Shown: positions 33,068 to 46,252 of the stretch, one piece after another | Position numbering within the stretch: the first letter of the stretch is position 1 | How the letters are laid out: each line of letters starts with the position of its first letter | NCBI GenBank assembly: GCA_029582165.1 | Contig: CM055877.1 | Span: 43,783,249-43,847,248, forward strand | Length of the DNA: 64,000 nt | Direction: 5' to 3' | DNA from: Portulaca oleracea | Lineage: Eukaryota > Streptophyta > Magnoliopsida > Caryophyllales > Portulacaceae | Notes under the pieces: model-generated | Told to the model about the DNA's origin: nothing | The model's database searches: none | Seen by the model: only the letters and a program-made list of their open reading frames with translations | Translations under genes and position numbers: made by a program

Positions 33068-34302
33068 TGATGTATGTGCAGACCAAAGGGGATCAGAGTG
33101 CACTGGTCTGGACAAACACCAAGGGCCTTACTGACCTAGTTTTCCTCACCTAAGCTTTTCCTAGGGATGGAAAAGCATCAAGGAATGAAAAACAAATAAA
33201 GGAAGATAGAAAACCTGTGCAACCAACTGATACAGATCACACCTCAGCAGGAAACACAAGGGCAAGACTCAGCTCATGCACCGGATACAGTCCACACCAC
33301 CAGAACATAAACCAAGCTCTACTTAGCACCTTCTAAGCTTGCCAAAGATTAGTTACAGACAAGTAGAAACAATGGAGAGTTTTAAGAGACACTCACAAAC
33401 ACACATGAGCAAGCTCGACTAGTTTCTCATTCATTCACTCATAATTGAATGCTATTACACAGGAGCTGGCTTATATTGCTACTTTCAGCAAGTAGTTGGC
33501 TGTGACCGAGTGTTTAAGGATTCCCTAAGCATTAGGAAACCTCTAAACTACTGCTAAGCTATCTTAATGTACATAAGAGAGCTGCTTAGAACCAATAAAG
33601 TGATTAACTACAGCTAATTACATCAAGAAAACAGTAAATAAAATGAAAAAGGGCTGGCTGGATCTGGAGCTGCCAGCAGCTGCTTCCTTCATGTATTAGT
33701 CATAATTCCACTTTCCCCTGCTGCTAATTGTAGTTGGTTGTAATAGAACTCAGCTAGGTTACTCGATCATTAAAGGGAAAATGACCAAATGACCTTATTA
33801 AATTGTTGAATTCCAAAACTGTCACAGCTGCTTGATGCTTGCTACCCTGGACTAAACATGCTGTAGAAAATGTCCAAGGACATCGCCATTGCACTCCTCG
33901 GCCAGAGGCCATTGATGACCCAAGGAACATATGGAAACCACCAAATGTCATTGCCTTGCTCTACTGCAGCTTGTAGTAGACCTTGAAATAGACCTGAACC
34001 CTGATTTCACAGGTTGGGGTTCTGCCAAGGTCCAATTGCACCAATTGGACTTGGGTTCTAAGGCCAAGGCAGCCTCCCGCATGTGATCCCGGGTAAACAT
34101 GTAGCTTCCATTTAGTACTTCAAAACTCCCTAGGACTGTCTTCCATTCACGAGCTAGGCTTGTCAGAGACGGACTTAATCCTCCTGAATTCCCAACTAGG
34201 TCCCAATGGGTGAAGGACCTCCTGTGGACCTCGGGACAGAAAGCCCTCTCCTCCTTCCTTGTTGGATCAGCTAACATTGCTACTGTAGATGGACCTCCAT
34301 CA
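33068..34302 (-). repeat. 3' LTR of element B
   Basis: It is 1235 bp, matching 47468-48690 over its length with small indels. Its first bases on the minus strand (TGATGGAGGTCC) follow a polypurine tract AAAGGAGGA and encode the end of the pol frame. Confidence 0.9.
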
Positions 34303-34362
34303 TCCTCCTTTGGTTCAGAAAGGTTTGACCTCAAACTTGGTAAACCCTCTTCTGCTGGATAA
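34303..34362 (-). pseudogene. end of element B integrase, downstream of the Athila insertion
   Basis: It encodes L-P-S-L-R-S-N-L-S-E-P-K-E-D-D before continuing into the LTR. The other side of the reading frame resumes at 43099. The frame stays open about 110 codons into LTR sequence, though only the first part (D-P-T-R-K-E-E-R-A-F and S-F-T-H-W-D-L) is shared with the other copy. Confidence 0.75.
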
Positions 34363-35990
34363 TGTAACAGTGGTTTGTAAGACCTCGGTATTGTCGTTCT
34401 CTCTCAGGGAGCTGGCGGCCTTGGTCAAAGAAACTAGGTCAATGGTCAGGTCGAGCTTGCTAAGGTAAGGATAAGGTTTTAAAAAGGATCACAACGCGAG
34501 AAACAAAACTAAGGTCGGTCAAGGAATGGAAAATGGGCTTCGGAGGTTTTTCGGGATGCAAACGGGGATGAAGAAATGGGTTTTGCAACAAGGGAATAAC
34601 AAGAAGGGAGAATCAAGTGGTAATTCCGTTAGAAAATACCAACCGGGTTTCCTCTTTCAAGGATAGTCCGGATTAACTTCCCCAAAGTCCATCGACAGAC
34701 CCGGGGGGTTAATGAAACGGAATTTCCTAGTTAGTTTCTATTTGCTTTCGTGAACTAGAATACTAACTATCCCAATTCCTACCTTCCAACACAAGTGTTT
34801 GATGTATTCGGGATGCTTTTGCACCCAAATACACCCCACTTGAGGGAAGGATAGGAGTGGGAAATTGATTTCCCAACTAACTACTCACTAATATTGCTAA
34901 CCCAAACCTAATCACCCATTCACACCCTTAATTACCCCCTAACCCATAGGGTTTCTAGCCACTAATCATGATAATAACTAAGCTAACAACATCCAAACCA
35001 AACCTAAACATGATTTCTAACATCAAACAACCAAAAACAAGCAAGAACAATGAAATAGCAAGCAATGCAATTAAGAACAAGTAAAGTAATTAGCAAGGTA
35101 ATTAATAAAAGAGCTAAGGGAAGAGAATACTTATCAAAAAGTTGTAGATGAACAAAGGAAAGCAATAAAAAGATGATCCAACAATCTTTCAATTGATTGA
35201 ATCCCCGAATCTTCAATAATAAACACAAATCTCCAAAACCCTAGATTAATCTCTCACTAATCTCCCCCTCAAATCCACTAATTACAAGCTGAAATAATGT
35301 CTAAGTCTCACCCCTAGATAGGTCGAGTCCCCCCCCTCCAAAAATCGCAGCAAAAGAGCTATTTAACCCCCAAAACAGCTGGCCAAAACACAGCGTTGAA
35401 GGCCGAGAAACGCAGATCAACAGGGGGGTCGCGGGCGCGACCACCCCCCGTCGCGGGCGCGACGAGCGAAAACTGCCTTGGCGATTTTCTCTTCGAGGCG
35501 TCGTGGCTATGGTGTCATGACCGTGGGCACGGTCTTTCCCTGTCGTCCTGATCCCAAAGACACGCCATCGCGTGGCTACGGCCGCCATGATCGCGCCACG
35601 CCACTCTCGGCTTCCAATGCACTCTGGGCGTAGCGGGTGCTACGCCAAATCGTAGCGGGAGCTACGCTTCGGCTTCCCTTCCCTTTGTTCTTCCTTCTTT
35701 CCGAAGCATGTAACGCTCGATCCGAAGGTCGTAGCATGCGTTACTTCACAAATCGGCACCAAAGGTCAGGCGTGTGGTCCCGGGTCGACTCCGACTCGGT
35801 TTCCGATCCGATTCGGCTCGGGAAATCACCAAGAAAGCTATAAAAGGGCCCGTTTTGCTACGTTTTCGGTGAAAACTCCAAAATCTACAAAATAACCAAA
35901 AACACATTAAAAGCTATGAAATTAAACCACGAAACGAGTTAAAAGCCTAAGGATATAGGCGGTATTTAGAAACAAAATCGGGTCTAAACA
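34363..35990 (-). repeat. Athila 3' LTR
   Basis: On the minus strand it runs TGTTTAGACCCG to ACTGTTACA. It contains GC-rich TCGCGGGCGCGAC repeats near 35430. It is nearly identical to 41470-43098. Confidence 0.9.
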
Positions 35991-36030
35991 CCCCCCACAC
36001 TTTAACTTTTGCTCGTCCCGAGCAAATCAA
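35991..36030 (-). promoter_or_regulatory. Athila polypurine tract region
   Basis: The minus strand reads GCTCGGGACGAGCAAAAG, then AAAGTGTGGGGGG directly before the LTR start. This dyad plus G-rich tract is the usual context in Athila/Tat elements for plus-strand priming. Confidence 0.8.
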
Positions 36031-37973
36031 ATAAGAAAACTAAACACCAACTCCTCTGTCGTGGGAGGAAACGGGTGCATTTAGCATATGCACCAAGCCC
36101 TTTGAACCCCCCGGCAGCCCGGGTGGACGAGATGGACTCGTGAGGGTTTGTAGCGGTTGTACCCACAAAAGCCAAAGAAAAAGGAGAGAGGGAAAGTGAA
36201 AACAAAACCGAAGAAAACACCAGGAAAGAAAAACAAAGGCTTTGATTCACAAGATCTCGCAATCCAAACTAAGAAAACGGGATTAAACCTCCCAAAGTAA
36301 CCGTTAGGAGCATCTCACAAACACCAAACTCAGATAAAGGTCGATCTTGAAGATTTTTCAACTCCCTACACTTTGTACCAAGCGATACTCTACATGCCAA
36401 AACACAAAAAGGTTTTAACGGGAACCAAAAGACTCTAAAACTCGCGCCCGAATTTGAAAACAACGAAACAACTAAGAGAAGTGTTGCCCTTCCTCGCATT
36501 TGGTCGCCCTTGGCTTGGTGAGGGCCGTAGGTGATGCAAGGGGAGGCCCCACTCTTTTAAGAAGCAAAAACTTTTTCTTTTCTTTCTTTTTGAGTTGGAA
36601 TTACCAACGAAAATTGCTTTTCTTTTTCTCTTTTTTTTTCTTTTTGGTTTTTAAAAGTCGGTATTAGCCTTACTTTCAGGAATTGGACGGCCCATATAAG
36701 GGGTATACCCTCCCAACACGGTCTTTTCCATTCGCCTCTCCGTCGCAAAGCGATATGGGAGGAGGGTTAAGGGGTATGCATGCCGTACCACAAATACAAG
36801 GCCCGTGTAGATTGGCTAAGTGTAGGTGGTTAATGTCTTCAGCGACATGCTCCACTTATTCAGGTTATTGTATCTTAAGAAAGCTTTTCTTTCTTTTCTT
36901 TTCTTTTTGCACTTTTTGCTTTTGCTAAACGAGAAACAAAACAAACTTGGACACAAGCTCCTAAAACCTCCCGGTTCCAGCAAAAAGAGAAAGGAACGGG
37001 GGTCTCGCTAGATACTTAATGAAAGGATTTTATTAAGGGTAAGTCTCAACTAGAACCAGAATTAGGGTCGAAAATGCTCCAACCGGTTACTTTTACAGAA
37101 GTTTAAGACCGACTTCTCAACTCCGAAAACGAGATCCAGGAAGCAAAACCAAACAAAGACAAAACGAAAAGAAAAACTGAAAAGGTTTTCACTCCCTTTT
37201 TTCTCCTTTTTCACACAAAAACTTTCAAATTTTAGCAAAAACTAGGAAAACAAGGAACAAAATGACTAGGTGATCTACCCTTGAAGCAGAATATCCCCCC
37301 CTCCAACACACTTAAAGCTCCACAATGTCCTCATTGTGGGAAGGTGTCACATGAAAAAGGGTAGAAAACCTACAAAACACAAACAAAAACAACTAGCAAG
37401 TAGAAATGGTGGCGACCCGAGCCCACACGGCTCCAACAACAAGATATCCCAACACAAACACTCAAAGGGGTTCGCCACCCAAAAGAAAACCAAGCATGCG
37501 ATGGATCATGATAAGAATTCACATAAAAAGAGTAGGGTGGAAAGATATTACCGCAAACTCTTCATAAGCGTTAAAACAGCGATCCAGAGTCGTCGTTCGA
37601 GTGAATAAAGATAATGTTAGAGAAAAAGACGACTTACAAACAATAGAATTCGCATGTGAGACCAAAAACAAAAGAAAGGAAAAACTAACTTAAAAGACTA
37701 TGGAAAGAAACTAAAAAGATGAAAACACAAAACTATTAACAATATATACATTGACAATGACTTACCTTATCCCCGAATGTCACTCATTGAAGCGGGAAAT
37801 AAGGGTGAAACTCCATACATACCAATCGAAAAAACAGATTCATTACATTCATCACAAACAATATTCGATTACAAACCATCAATGATCAAAATACATCGAG
37901 ACAAGCTTGAACACACTTCTAGCCCACAAAAACAACATCAACATCAATCACCATCAAACAACCTAACAGACAA
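36031..37973 (-). other. non-coding internal region of the non-autonomous Athila part
   Basis: About 1.9 kb lies between a PBS and a polypurine tract with no recognisable gag or pol. Scattered short frames show no domains. It would be the body of a small non-autonomous derivative. Confidence 0.65.
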
Positions 37974-37989
37974 CCCGGCAACGGCGCCA
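37974..37989 (-). promoter_or_regulatory. internal Athila PBS
   Basis: The minus strand reads TGGCGCCGTTGCCGGG, the standard Athila/Tat PBS, five bases from the internal LTR end at 37995. Confidence 0.9.
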
Positions 37990-37994
37990 TTTTG

Positions 37995-38963
37995 TGTAAC
38001 AGTGGTTTGTAAGACCTCGGTATTATCGTTCTCTCTTAGGGAGCTGGCGGCCTTGGTCAAAGAAACTAGGTCAATGGTCAGGTCGAGCTTGCTAAGGTAA
38101 GGATAAGGTTTTAAAAAGGATCACAACGCGAGAAACAAAACTAGGTCGGTCAAGGAATGGAAAATGGGCTTCGGAGGTTTTTCGGGATGCAAACGGGGAT
38201 GAGGAAATGGGTTTTGCAACAAGGGAATAACAAGAAGGGAGAATCAAGTGGTAATTCCGTTAGAAAATACCCATCGGGCTTCCTCTTTCAAGGATAGTCC
38301 GGATTAACTTCCCCAAAGTCCATCGACAGACCCGGGGGGTTAATGAAACGGAATTTCCTAGTTAGTTTCTATTCGCTCTCGCGAACTAGAATACTAACTA
38401 TCCCGATTTCTACCTTCCAACACAAGTGTTGGATGTATTCGGGATGCTTTCGCACCCAAATACACCCCACTTAAGGGAAGGATAGGAGTGGGAAATTGAT
38501 TTCCCAACTAATTACTCACTAATATTGCTAACCCAAACCTAATCACCCATTCACACCCTTAATTACCCCCTAACCCATAGGGTTTCTAGCCACTAATCAT
38601 GATAAAAACTAAGCTAACAACATCCAAACCAAACCTAAACATGATTTCTAACATCAAACAACCATAAACAAGCAAGAACAATGAAATAGCAAGCAAAGCA
38701 ATTAAGAACAAGCAAAGTAATTAGCAAGGTAATTAATAAAAGAGTTAAGGGAAGAGAATACTTATCAAAAAGCTGTAGATGAACAAAGGAAAGCAATGAA
38801 AAGATGATCCAACAATCTTTCAATTGATTGAATCCCCAAATCTTCAATAATAAACACAAATCTCCAAAACCCTAGATTAATCTCTCACTAATCTCCCTCT
38901 CAAATCCACTAATTACAAGCTGAAATAATGTCCAAGTCTCACCCCTAGATAGGTCGAGTCCCC
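37995..38963 (-). repeat. internal truncated Athila LTR
   Basis: It is the last 969 bp of the LTR in minus orientation. It is collinear with the outer LTRs up to GGTCGAGTCCC, where it meets protease coding sequence. Confidence 0.88.
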
Positions 38964-41323
38964 ATATGAAGGACCTTTCAAAGACCCCTCAAGTTGAAAA
39001 ATAATACTTTCATTCCCAACATTCAACGACATACTTCCATTCTTCACATCAATAATTGCTCCCGCCGTAGCAAGGAACGGCCTTCCCAAAATAATTTGGA
39101 TGTTGTTGTCCTCCTCCATCTCCAAGATAACAAAATCACAAGGGATCAAGAATCGCCTACTTGCACCGGAATGTCTTCTAATATCCCCAAGGGTCTTCGT
39201 ACGGAACGGTCGGCCAATTGAAGGTTAATAATAGTAGGAGCTAGATCATCAAGATTCAACTTCTTGCAAATTAGGTAAGGCATGACACTCACACTTGCTC
39301 CTAGATCACATAAGGCACGGCCAATCCTCATATCACCGATGGTGCATGGAATAGAGAAACTCCCAGGGTCGGCTAGCTTTTCCGGTGATTTGTTGTCGAT
39401 AATGGCACTACAATCCGCCGTCAAATGAATTGTAGCTTTCTCTTGGATTCTCCTCTTGCTCGTAAGAAGCTCCTTCAAATGTTTCTTGAAGGATGGGACT
39501 TCAGAAATGGCATCAAGAAATGGGATGTTAACTTGAAGCTTCTTAAGCATCTCAATGAACCTTGAAAATTTTGCATCGGACTTTGGTTTTGTCAACCCCT
39601 CGGGAAAAGGCACCGGCGGTAACTTTGGTTTCTCCATGGTTGGGATTGGTTCTTCTTCTGCCATCTTTCCCTTCCCTTTTCTCACTCTCTCTATCTCTTC
39701 TCTCTCTTTGCTTGATTCTCCCAATTCTTCCTCTTGTACTCCACCAACTCCCTCACCCAAGACTAATTCACTCTCCCTTTCTTCTATCAAATCCTCCTCT
39801 TCCTCAACATCCACCACATCGCCCTCCTTATCACCTAAGACATCTTCCACCACCATCCTAGGGCCATCGATCTCCTTTACGCTCCTCAATGTGATAGCAT
39901 TCAGTTGTCCTTTCGGATTTGGTTGAGGTTGGCTAGGTAAAGATTGGATGGGTGGAGATTGTTGCGCCATTTGAGCTATTAGCAACTCAAGATTCTTGAT
40001 GCGTGTGGCATCTTTTTCCCTTTCTAAGGATATCTTCTCTTGAGATAAGAGTAACTTCTCTTGAGCTAAGGCCATCCTTTGAAGGGCTTGCTCAACGGGT
40101 TCTGGTTGGGGTGGTTTAGGCGCTTGGGAAGATTGAGCTTGGTGATGATTTTGATGGTATTGCTGGCGGTTTTGGTTTGGGAAACCGGGAGGTGGATTTT
40201 GGGCTAATGGGGCTTGTTGGTTATAAGCATTATTGGCACGAGGTCGAATGGGGTTTTGGTTGACATAGGAAAGGTTGTTGTTAGGATAAATGGCTTGCAC
40301 TTGTTCAGCTTGATACTCCTCACACCTCTTCAATGAATGTGGCCCTCCACAAAAATCGCACACAAGAACACGGGCTTCCGGAATAATCATTGATACTTCT
40401 TGAGTCGCTTTGACTTGCCTTGTGGTCTCTTCTAAAGCCGACTTTTGTTGCATCTCGAGTACGGCATTCATAAGAAATTTGATCGTGGGATTGCTTTCAA
40501 GTGAAGGACCATCCCTCGGACCACGGCCTCCTCCCCAATGAGGAGAGTTTTGCGATAGCTCGTGAAGAAATACATTGGCTTCCTCCGCCGTCTTCTTTAG
40601 GAACATGCCTCCCGAGGCATGGTCAATAGATTCTCGTAAGGAGCTACTCAATCCGGAATAGAAGTGGTGCAGTAGTAACCAATCCTCAAGGTTATGATGT
40701 GGACACCTCCGTTAGAGACCTTTGAATCTCCCTCATGCCTCGAACAATAACTCATCGGGCTCTTGCTTGAAGCTCATGATGGCTTGCCTCAACCGACACG
40801 TCACGTCATTAGGGAAAAACCTTTGAAGGAAATCGCGGCTAAGGGCGTCCCATGTAGAATAAGTTCTGGGCGGACATGTGTTGAGCCATAATAGCGCTTT
40901 CGCCTTCAAGGTGAGCGGGAAAAATTTTAGCTTCATATATTCGGTGGAAACTCCATTCATCTGCACAAAGCCGATGCATTGCTCGAATTTGTTGATGTGG
41001 TCAATAGGATTTTCGTGCTCTCCTCCATGATACGGATTGTTCTCGAAGATGTCCAATAAATATGGCTTGAATTCGAACGTAGCGTTCGGTGGTAATGCAG
41101 GAAGTATGATGGGGTCGCCTCATGTACCCGACGATGGAAGGGAATATGATGCTAGGGTACGGGGTAGATCTTGTTCTCCGTCGGTCATTGGATCCTCAAT
41201 TGTTTCTTGCTCCCTTTGTTGTCTTCTTCGTCTCGATCTGACATTTGCTTGTCGAATAATGCTCTCCGGGTTTGGATTCGGCAGAGTAATCAGAGTTTGG
41301 CCTCGTCGAGATCGAGTCCGCAT
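38964..41323 (-). pseudogene. Athila gag-protease, broken
   Basis: It starts at M-R-T-R-S-R-R-G (41321-41323), an arginine-rich N-terminus. Next come a Retrotrans_gag capsid domain (F-x-Q-C-I-G-F...L-K-A-K-A-L-L-W-L around 40980-40870), a C-x-x-C-x-x-x-H-x-x-x-x-C knuckle (C-D-F-C-G-G-P-H-S-L-K-R-C, near 40330), and a protease with L-C-D-L-G-A-S-V and L-G-R-P-F-L-A. Gag would assemble the particle and bind RNA; the protease would cut the polyprotein. In-frame stops occur at 41117-41119, twice near 40710-40732, and at 39146-39148. The frame 39146-40651 is open. It ends at the junction with the internal LTR, so pol is absent. Confidence 0.85.
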
Positions 41324-41447
41324 GCACAAAAGGAACAAATAGAAAAAAAAAATCAAATTTCCAATAACCAAGGATAACAAAAATCTCTAGCAAGTGAAAT
41401 GATCATAAACAACCTAAAGACAAAGAGCTAAGCTAGGTGCGCTTGCT

Positions 41448-41464
41448 CCCCCGCAACGACGCCA
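41448..41464 (-). promoter_or_regulatory. Athila 5' PBS
   Basis: The minus strand reads TGGCGTCGTTGCGGGGG, two changes from the internal PBS, five bases from the 5' LTR end. Confidence 0.85.
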
Positions 41465-41469
41465 TTTTG

Positions 41470-43098
41470 TGTAACAATGGTTTGTAAGACCTCGGTATTG
41501 TCGTTCTCTCTCAGGGAGGTGGCGGCCTTGGTCAAAGAAACTAGTTCAATGGTCAAGTCGAGCTTGCTAAGGTAAGGATAAGGTTTTAAAAAGGATTACA
41601 ACGCGAGAAACAAAACTAAGGTCGGTCAAGGAATGGAAAATGGGCTTCGGAGGTTCTTCGGGATGCAAACGGGGATGAGGAAATGGGTTTTGCAACAAGG
41701 GAATAACAAGAAGGGAGAATCAAGTGGTAATTCTGTTAGAAAATACCCACCGGGCTTCCTCTTTCAAGGATAGTCCGGATTAACTTCCCCAAAGTCCATC
41801 GACAGACCCTGGGGGTTAGTGAAACGGAATTTCCTAGTTAGTTTCTATTCGCTTTCACGAACTAGAATACTAACTATCCCAATTCCTACCTTCCAACACA
41901 AGTGTTGGATGTATTCGGGATGCTTTCGCACCCAAATACACCCCACTTGAGGGAAGGATAGGAGTGGGAAATTGATTTCCCAACTAATTACTCACTAATA
42001 TTGCTAACCCAAACCTAATCACCCATTCACACCCTTAATTACCCCCTAACCCATAGGGTTTCTAGCCACTAATCATGATAAAAACTAAGCTAACAACATC
42101 CAAACCAAACCTAAACATGATTTCTAACATCAAACAACCATAAACAAGCAAGAACTATGAAATAGCAAGCAAAGCAATTAAGAACAAGCAAAGTAATTAG
42201 CAAGGTAATTAATAAAAGAGTTAAGGGAAGAGAATACTTATCAAAAAGCTGTAGATGAACAAAGGAAAGCAATAAAAAGATGATCCAACAATCTTTCAAT
42301 TGATTGAATCCCCAAATCTTCAATAATAAACACAAATCTCCAAAACCCTAGATTAATCTCTCACTAATCTCCCCCTCAAATCCACTAATTACAAGCTGAA
42401 ATAATGTCTAAGTCTCACCCCTAGATAGGTCGAGTCCCCCCCTCCGAAAATCGCAGCAAAAGAGCTATTTAAACCCCCAAAATAGCTGGCCAAAACGCAG
42501 CGTTGAAGGCCGAAGAAACGCAGATCAACAGGGGGGTCGCGGGCGCGACCACCCCCCGTCGCGGGCGCGACGAGCGAAAACTGCCCTGGCGATTTTCTCT
42601 TCGAGGCGTCGTGGCTACGGTGTCATGACCTTAGGCACGGTCTTTCCTTGTCGTCCTGATCCCAGCACACGCCCACTGTGGCTACGGTCGCCATGACCGT
42701 GGCCACGGTCACTCTCGACTTCCAGTGCACTCTGGGCGTAGCGGGTGCTACGCCAAATCGTAGCGGGGGCTACGCTTCGGCTTCCCTTCCCTTTGTTCTT
42801 CCTTCTTTCCGAATCATGTAACGCTCGATCCGAAGGTCGTAGCATGCGTTACTTCACTAATCGGCACCAAAGGTCGGGAGTGTGGTCCCGGGTCGACTCC
42901 GTCTCGGTTTCCGGTCCGGCTCGGCTCGGGAAATCACCAAGAAAGCTATAAAAGGGCCCGTTTTGCTACGTTTTCGGTGAAAACTCCAAAATCTACAAAA
43001 TAACAAAAAACACATTAAAAGCTATGAAATTAAACCACGAAACGAGTTAAAAGCCTAAGGATTTAGGCGGTATTTAGACACAAAATCGGGTCTAAACA
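41470..43098 (-). repeat. Athila 5' LTR
   Basis: It is 1629 bp with boundaries TGTTTAGACCCG and CATTGTTACA on the minus strand. Followed on the right by GATAA, then the resumed integrase frame of element B. Confidence 0.9.
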
Positions 43099-44200
43099 GA
43101 TAATAAGGTCTAAGGTCTGCAACATTGAAAGTTGCCCTTCCTCCATAGTCTTCAGACAAATCTAATTTGTAAACATTTGGATTGATTTGCTCTAACACCT
43201 CAAATGGACCATCAGCCCTTGAAACAAGCTTCCCTTTCCTTCTGCTAGGAAACCTGTCTTTCCTGAGGTGTACCCATACCAAGTCACCTGGAGCAAACAC
43301 AACTCTTCTCCTCTTTTGATTTGCTGTTGTTGCTATCTTTTCATTGTGCTTCTCAATCTGCTGTTGCACTTGTTTATGGAACCCTTTAATCTGCTTAGCC
43401 CTTACTTCAGCTTCATAGCTAAACTTGACTGAAGTAGCTTGGGGTACCAAATCCAAAGGAGTGATTGGATTCAGACCATAAACTACTTGAAAAGGTGAAT
43501 GACCAGTAGCTTTGCTTGGGGCTCTGTTGAAAGCAAATTCTGCATGTGGTAGCATAGTATCCCAACTTCCTTTGTTTCTTGCTACTAGGCTTCTCATGAG
43601 TGCACCTAAGGTTCTATTGGTAACCTCAGTTTGCCCATCTATCTGAGGGTGACAGGTAGTGTTAAACTTGAGCTGAGTTCCCATTTTTTTGCACAATGTA
43701 ATCCAAAAATGGCTGAGAAACATGGTATCCCTGTCTGAAACCATAGACCTAGGAATGCCATGTAACTTAACTACCTCTTGGAAATATAAATCAGCAACTC
43801 TAACAACATCAAAGGTAGTATTGCAAGGAATAAAATGAGCCATTTTTTAGAATCTATCAACAACAACCATAATAGAGTCCTTACCTCTCTGAGTTCTTGG
43901 GAGTCCCACAATGAAATCAAGGCTAACGTCTTCCCAGGGACCTTTAGGAACTGGCAAAGGGGTATAAAGTCCTTGGGGTAGGCTTTGACTCTTGGATAAC
44001 TGGCATATATTGCACCTCTTGACAAGATGCTCTACATCTCTTCCCATCTTTGGCCAAAAGTAATATTCTTTTAGCATAATAAGTGTCTTCTCTATGCCAA
44101 AGTGTCCTGCTAATCCACCTCCATGAACTTCAGAAATCAGTAACTCCCTTATGTTGCTTCTAGGAATACATAATCTGCTGCCTTTGAATAAGAATCCATG
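43099..44200 (-). pseudogene. element B integrase (main part)
   Basis: The zinc finger ends in C-N-I-C-Q near 44020. The catalytic triad is visible as D-F-I-V-G-L-P, S-D-R-D-T and D-G-Q-T-E-V, and the C-terminal domain has W-V-H-L-R-K-D-R-F. A stop replaces a Ser codon in D-R-F-x-K-M-A-H (near 43844), and another lies near 44225. The frame is cut by the Athila insertion just after L-R-P-Y-Y. In the element the protein would join cDNA to chromatin. Confidence 0.87.
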
Positions 44201-45800
44201 ATCTGTATGATACAGACCCTTAAGATGCTACTGACAAGCCTGAAACTTGTCTTTGAAATCATCATCTGTAGCATAAAGGACCTTCAGTTGCTCAAATCCT
44301 AGGATTCTGGAATCTAGGATGTGCAATTGGAAAAATCTTATAGAAAGGGCATCAGCTCCCTTATTCATATTGCCTGACTTATGATGGATCATGAAATGAA
44401 AAGATTGTATAAACTCGACCCATTTAGGATGCCTGGGATTAAGCTTCTGCTGTCCTTGAATATACTTCAAGGCTTCATGATCACTATGCAGAATAAACTC
44501 TCCACCAACCAAATAATGCCTCCAATGTTCTAGAGCTCTGATTATTGCATAAAATTCTTTATCATAAGTGCTATACTTCTTCTTTGCTTCATTTAACTTC
44601 TCACTGAAATAAGCTATAGGCCTGCCTTCTTGAGATAAGATAGCTCCTATGCCAACTCCTGAGGCATCACATTCAATTTCAAAAACTTTAGAAAAGTTGG
44701 GCAAAGCAAGCACTGGTGCTGTTGTAAGCTTCTCTTTGATCTGTTCAAAGGACTTTTGTGCTGCTAAAGCCCAATGAAAAGACTTCCCTTTGATAACTTC
44801 AGTCATGGGTGCCATAATAGTGCTGAAATTTCTTACAAATCTTCTGTAAGATGAAGCTAACCCATGGAAACTTCTTACTTACTGTATAGAGCAGGGTGTA
44901 GGCCACTCTTGAATGGCCTTGATCTTCTCCTGATCAACTTGAATGCCATCAGCAGATACTATATAGCCAAGAAAAATAACTTGGTCTGTAAAGAACTGGC
45001 ACTTCTTCAGATTCTCATAAAGTTTCTCCTTAGACGGAATATATATCGCTTGCTTCAAATGTTATTGATGATTTGCTTCTGTCTTGCTATAAACCAAGAT
45101 ATCATCAAAATAAACAACTACACAACTTCCAATCAAAGGCTTCAGTACCTGATTCATAAGCCTCATGAATGTAGAAGGAGCATTTGTGAGACCAAAGGGC
45201 ATTGCAAGCCATTCAAATAGACCTCCCTTTGTTTTAAATGTTGTCTTCCATTCATCACCTTCATTAATCCTGATTTGATAATAACCACTTCTCAAATCTA
45301 TCTTGGAAAACACCTGAGACCCATGGAGCTCATCAAGAAGATCTTCAAGTTTAGGTATTGGAAACCAGTACTTGATTGTGATTTTATTTATAGCTCTACA
45401 GCCTATACACATTCTCTAGCTACCATCTTTCTTGGGGACCAATAGAGCTGGTACTGCACATGGACTTAGGCTCTCCCTGATCATTCCCTTGCTAAGAAGA
45501 TCATCTACTTGCCTTTGAATCTCTACAGTTTTAGCATGAGCCATCCTGTAAGCAGGTTTATTAGGCAAGACTGATCCTGGAACTAGATCAATCTTGTGTT
45601 GGATGTCTCTCTTGGGGGGCAATCCTGGGGGCATCTCATCAGGAAACAGAAATGCATACTCTTCGAGGAGTGGGACAAGTAGGGGATGGTCATTTTGTGG
45701 GGTTTGTAGTTCATCAGGGGTTAGTAGGATAAGATCCTTACAGGCACTAAACTCATGGTGTTCAGCAGCTAGTAAAAGATCAAGGGTAGGCTCAAGGTAA
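44201..45800 (-). pseudogene. element B reverse transcriptase and RNase H
   Basis: The RT runs from M-P-P-G-L-P-P through the palm ([17 protein letters not shown]) to the catalytic Y-F-D-D-I-L-V-Y. Unlike element A the palm is complete. RNase H follows with E-C-D-A-S-G and H-S-D-H-E-A. Stops are at 45413-45415, 45059-45061 and 44879-44881; the last is the same codon as in element A. The RNase H frame 44228-44815 is open. Together these made cDNA in the particle; this copy is dead. Confidence 0.87.
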
Positions 45801-46240
45801 AGGTTTTTTGTGGGCTGGGGTGTGTTTGAGTGGGGTTAATGTTACTTTCTTGTGATTCACCACCAAAGTATAAGTATTGGCCCTCCCATCATGCTGCACA
45901 CACCTGTCAAACATCCAAGGCCTTCCCAACAACAAATGACATGCATCCATAGGCAAGACATCACACCAAACAGAATCATGATATGATTTGCCTATTGAAA
46001 AACTCACCAAGCACCTTTCTGTGATAGGAATGCCTCTGCTAGACTTCAGCCATTGAATATAATAGGGGGCTGGATGGGATGAAGTTACCACCTGCAACTT
46101 CTCCACCATTTCCTGTGAAGCTGCATTTGTACAACTGCCACCATCTACAATGATAGAGCAGACCTTCACTTTCACAGTGCATCTTGTATGAAACAAGGCT
46201 TCTCTTTGTTCATGTCATGTCTCCACAGAAGAACTACTAA
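45792..46240 (-). pseudogene. element B aspartic protease
   Basis: C-S-I-I-V-D-G-G-S-C-T-N-A-A-S carries the active-site Asp, and L-L-L-G-R-P-W-M is the second hallmark. A TGA occurs upstream (near 46217), and a frameshift near 46275 separates it from gag. The length is typical for a gypsy protease. Confidence 0.83.
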
Positions 46241-46252
46241 GGACCCTCCTTA

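Larger units (their letters stand above)
34363..43098 (-). mobile_element. chimeric Athila-type retrotransposon inserted in element B integrase
   Basis: Its outer LTRs are 1628 and 1629 bp, and GATAA flanks both ends (34358-34362 and 43099-43103). From its 5' end on the minus strand the order is LTR, PBS, gag, protease, then an internal truncated LTR, a second PBS, about 2 kb of non-coding DNA, polypurine tract and LTR. RT, RNase H and integrase are absent. The order suggests a fusion of a coding and a non-coding element. Confidence 0.88.

Noticed and set aside
37336..38100. Host genes in the region between Athila LTRs
   Set aside because: Short frames without domains between a PBS and a purine tract; treated as non-coding element body.
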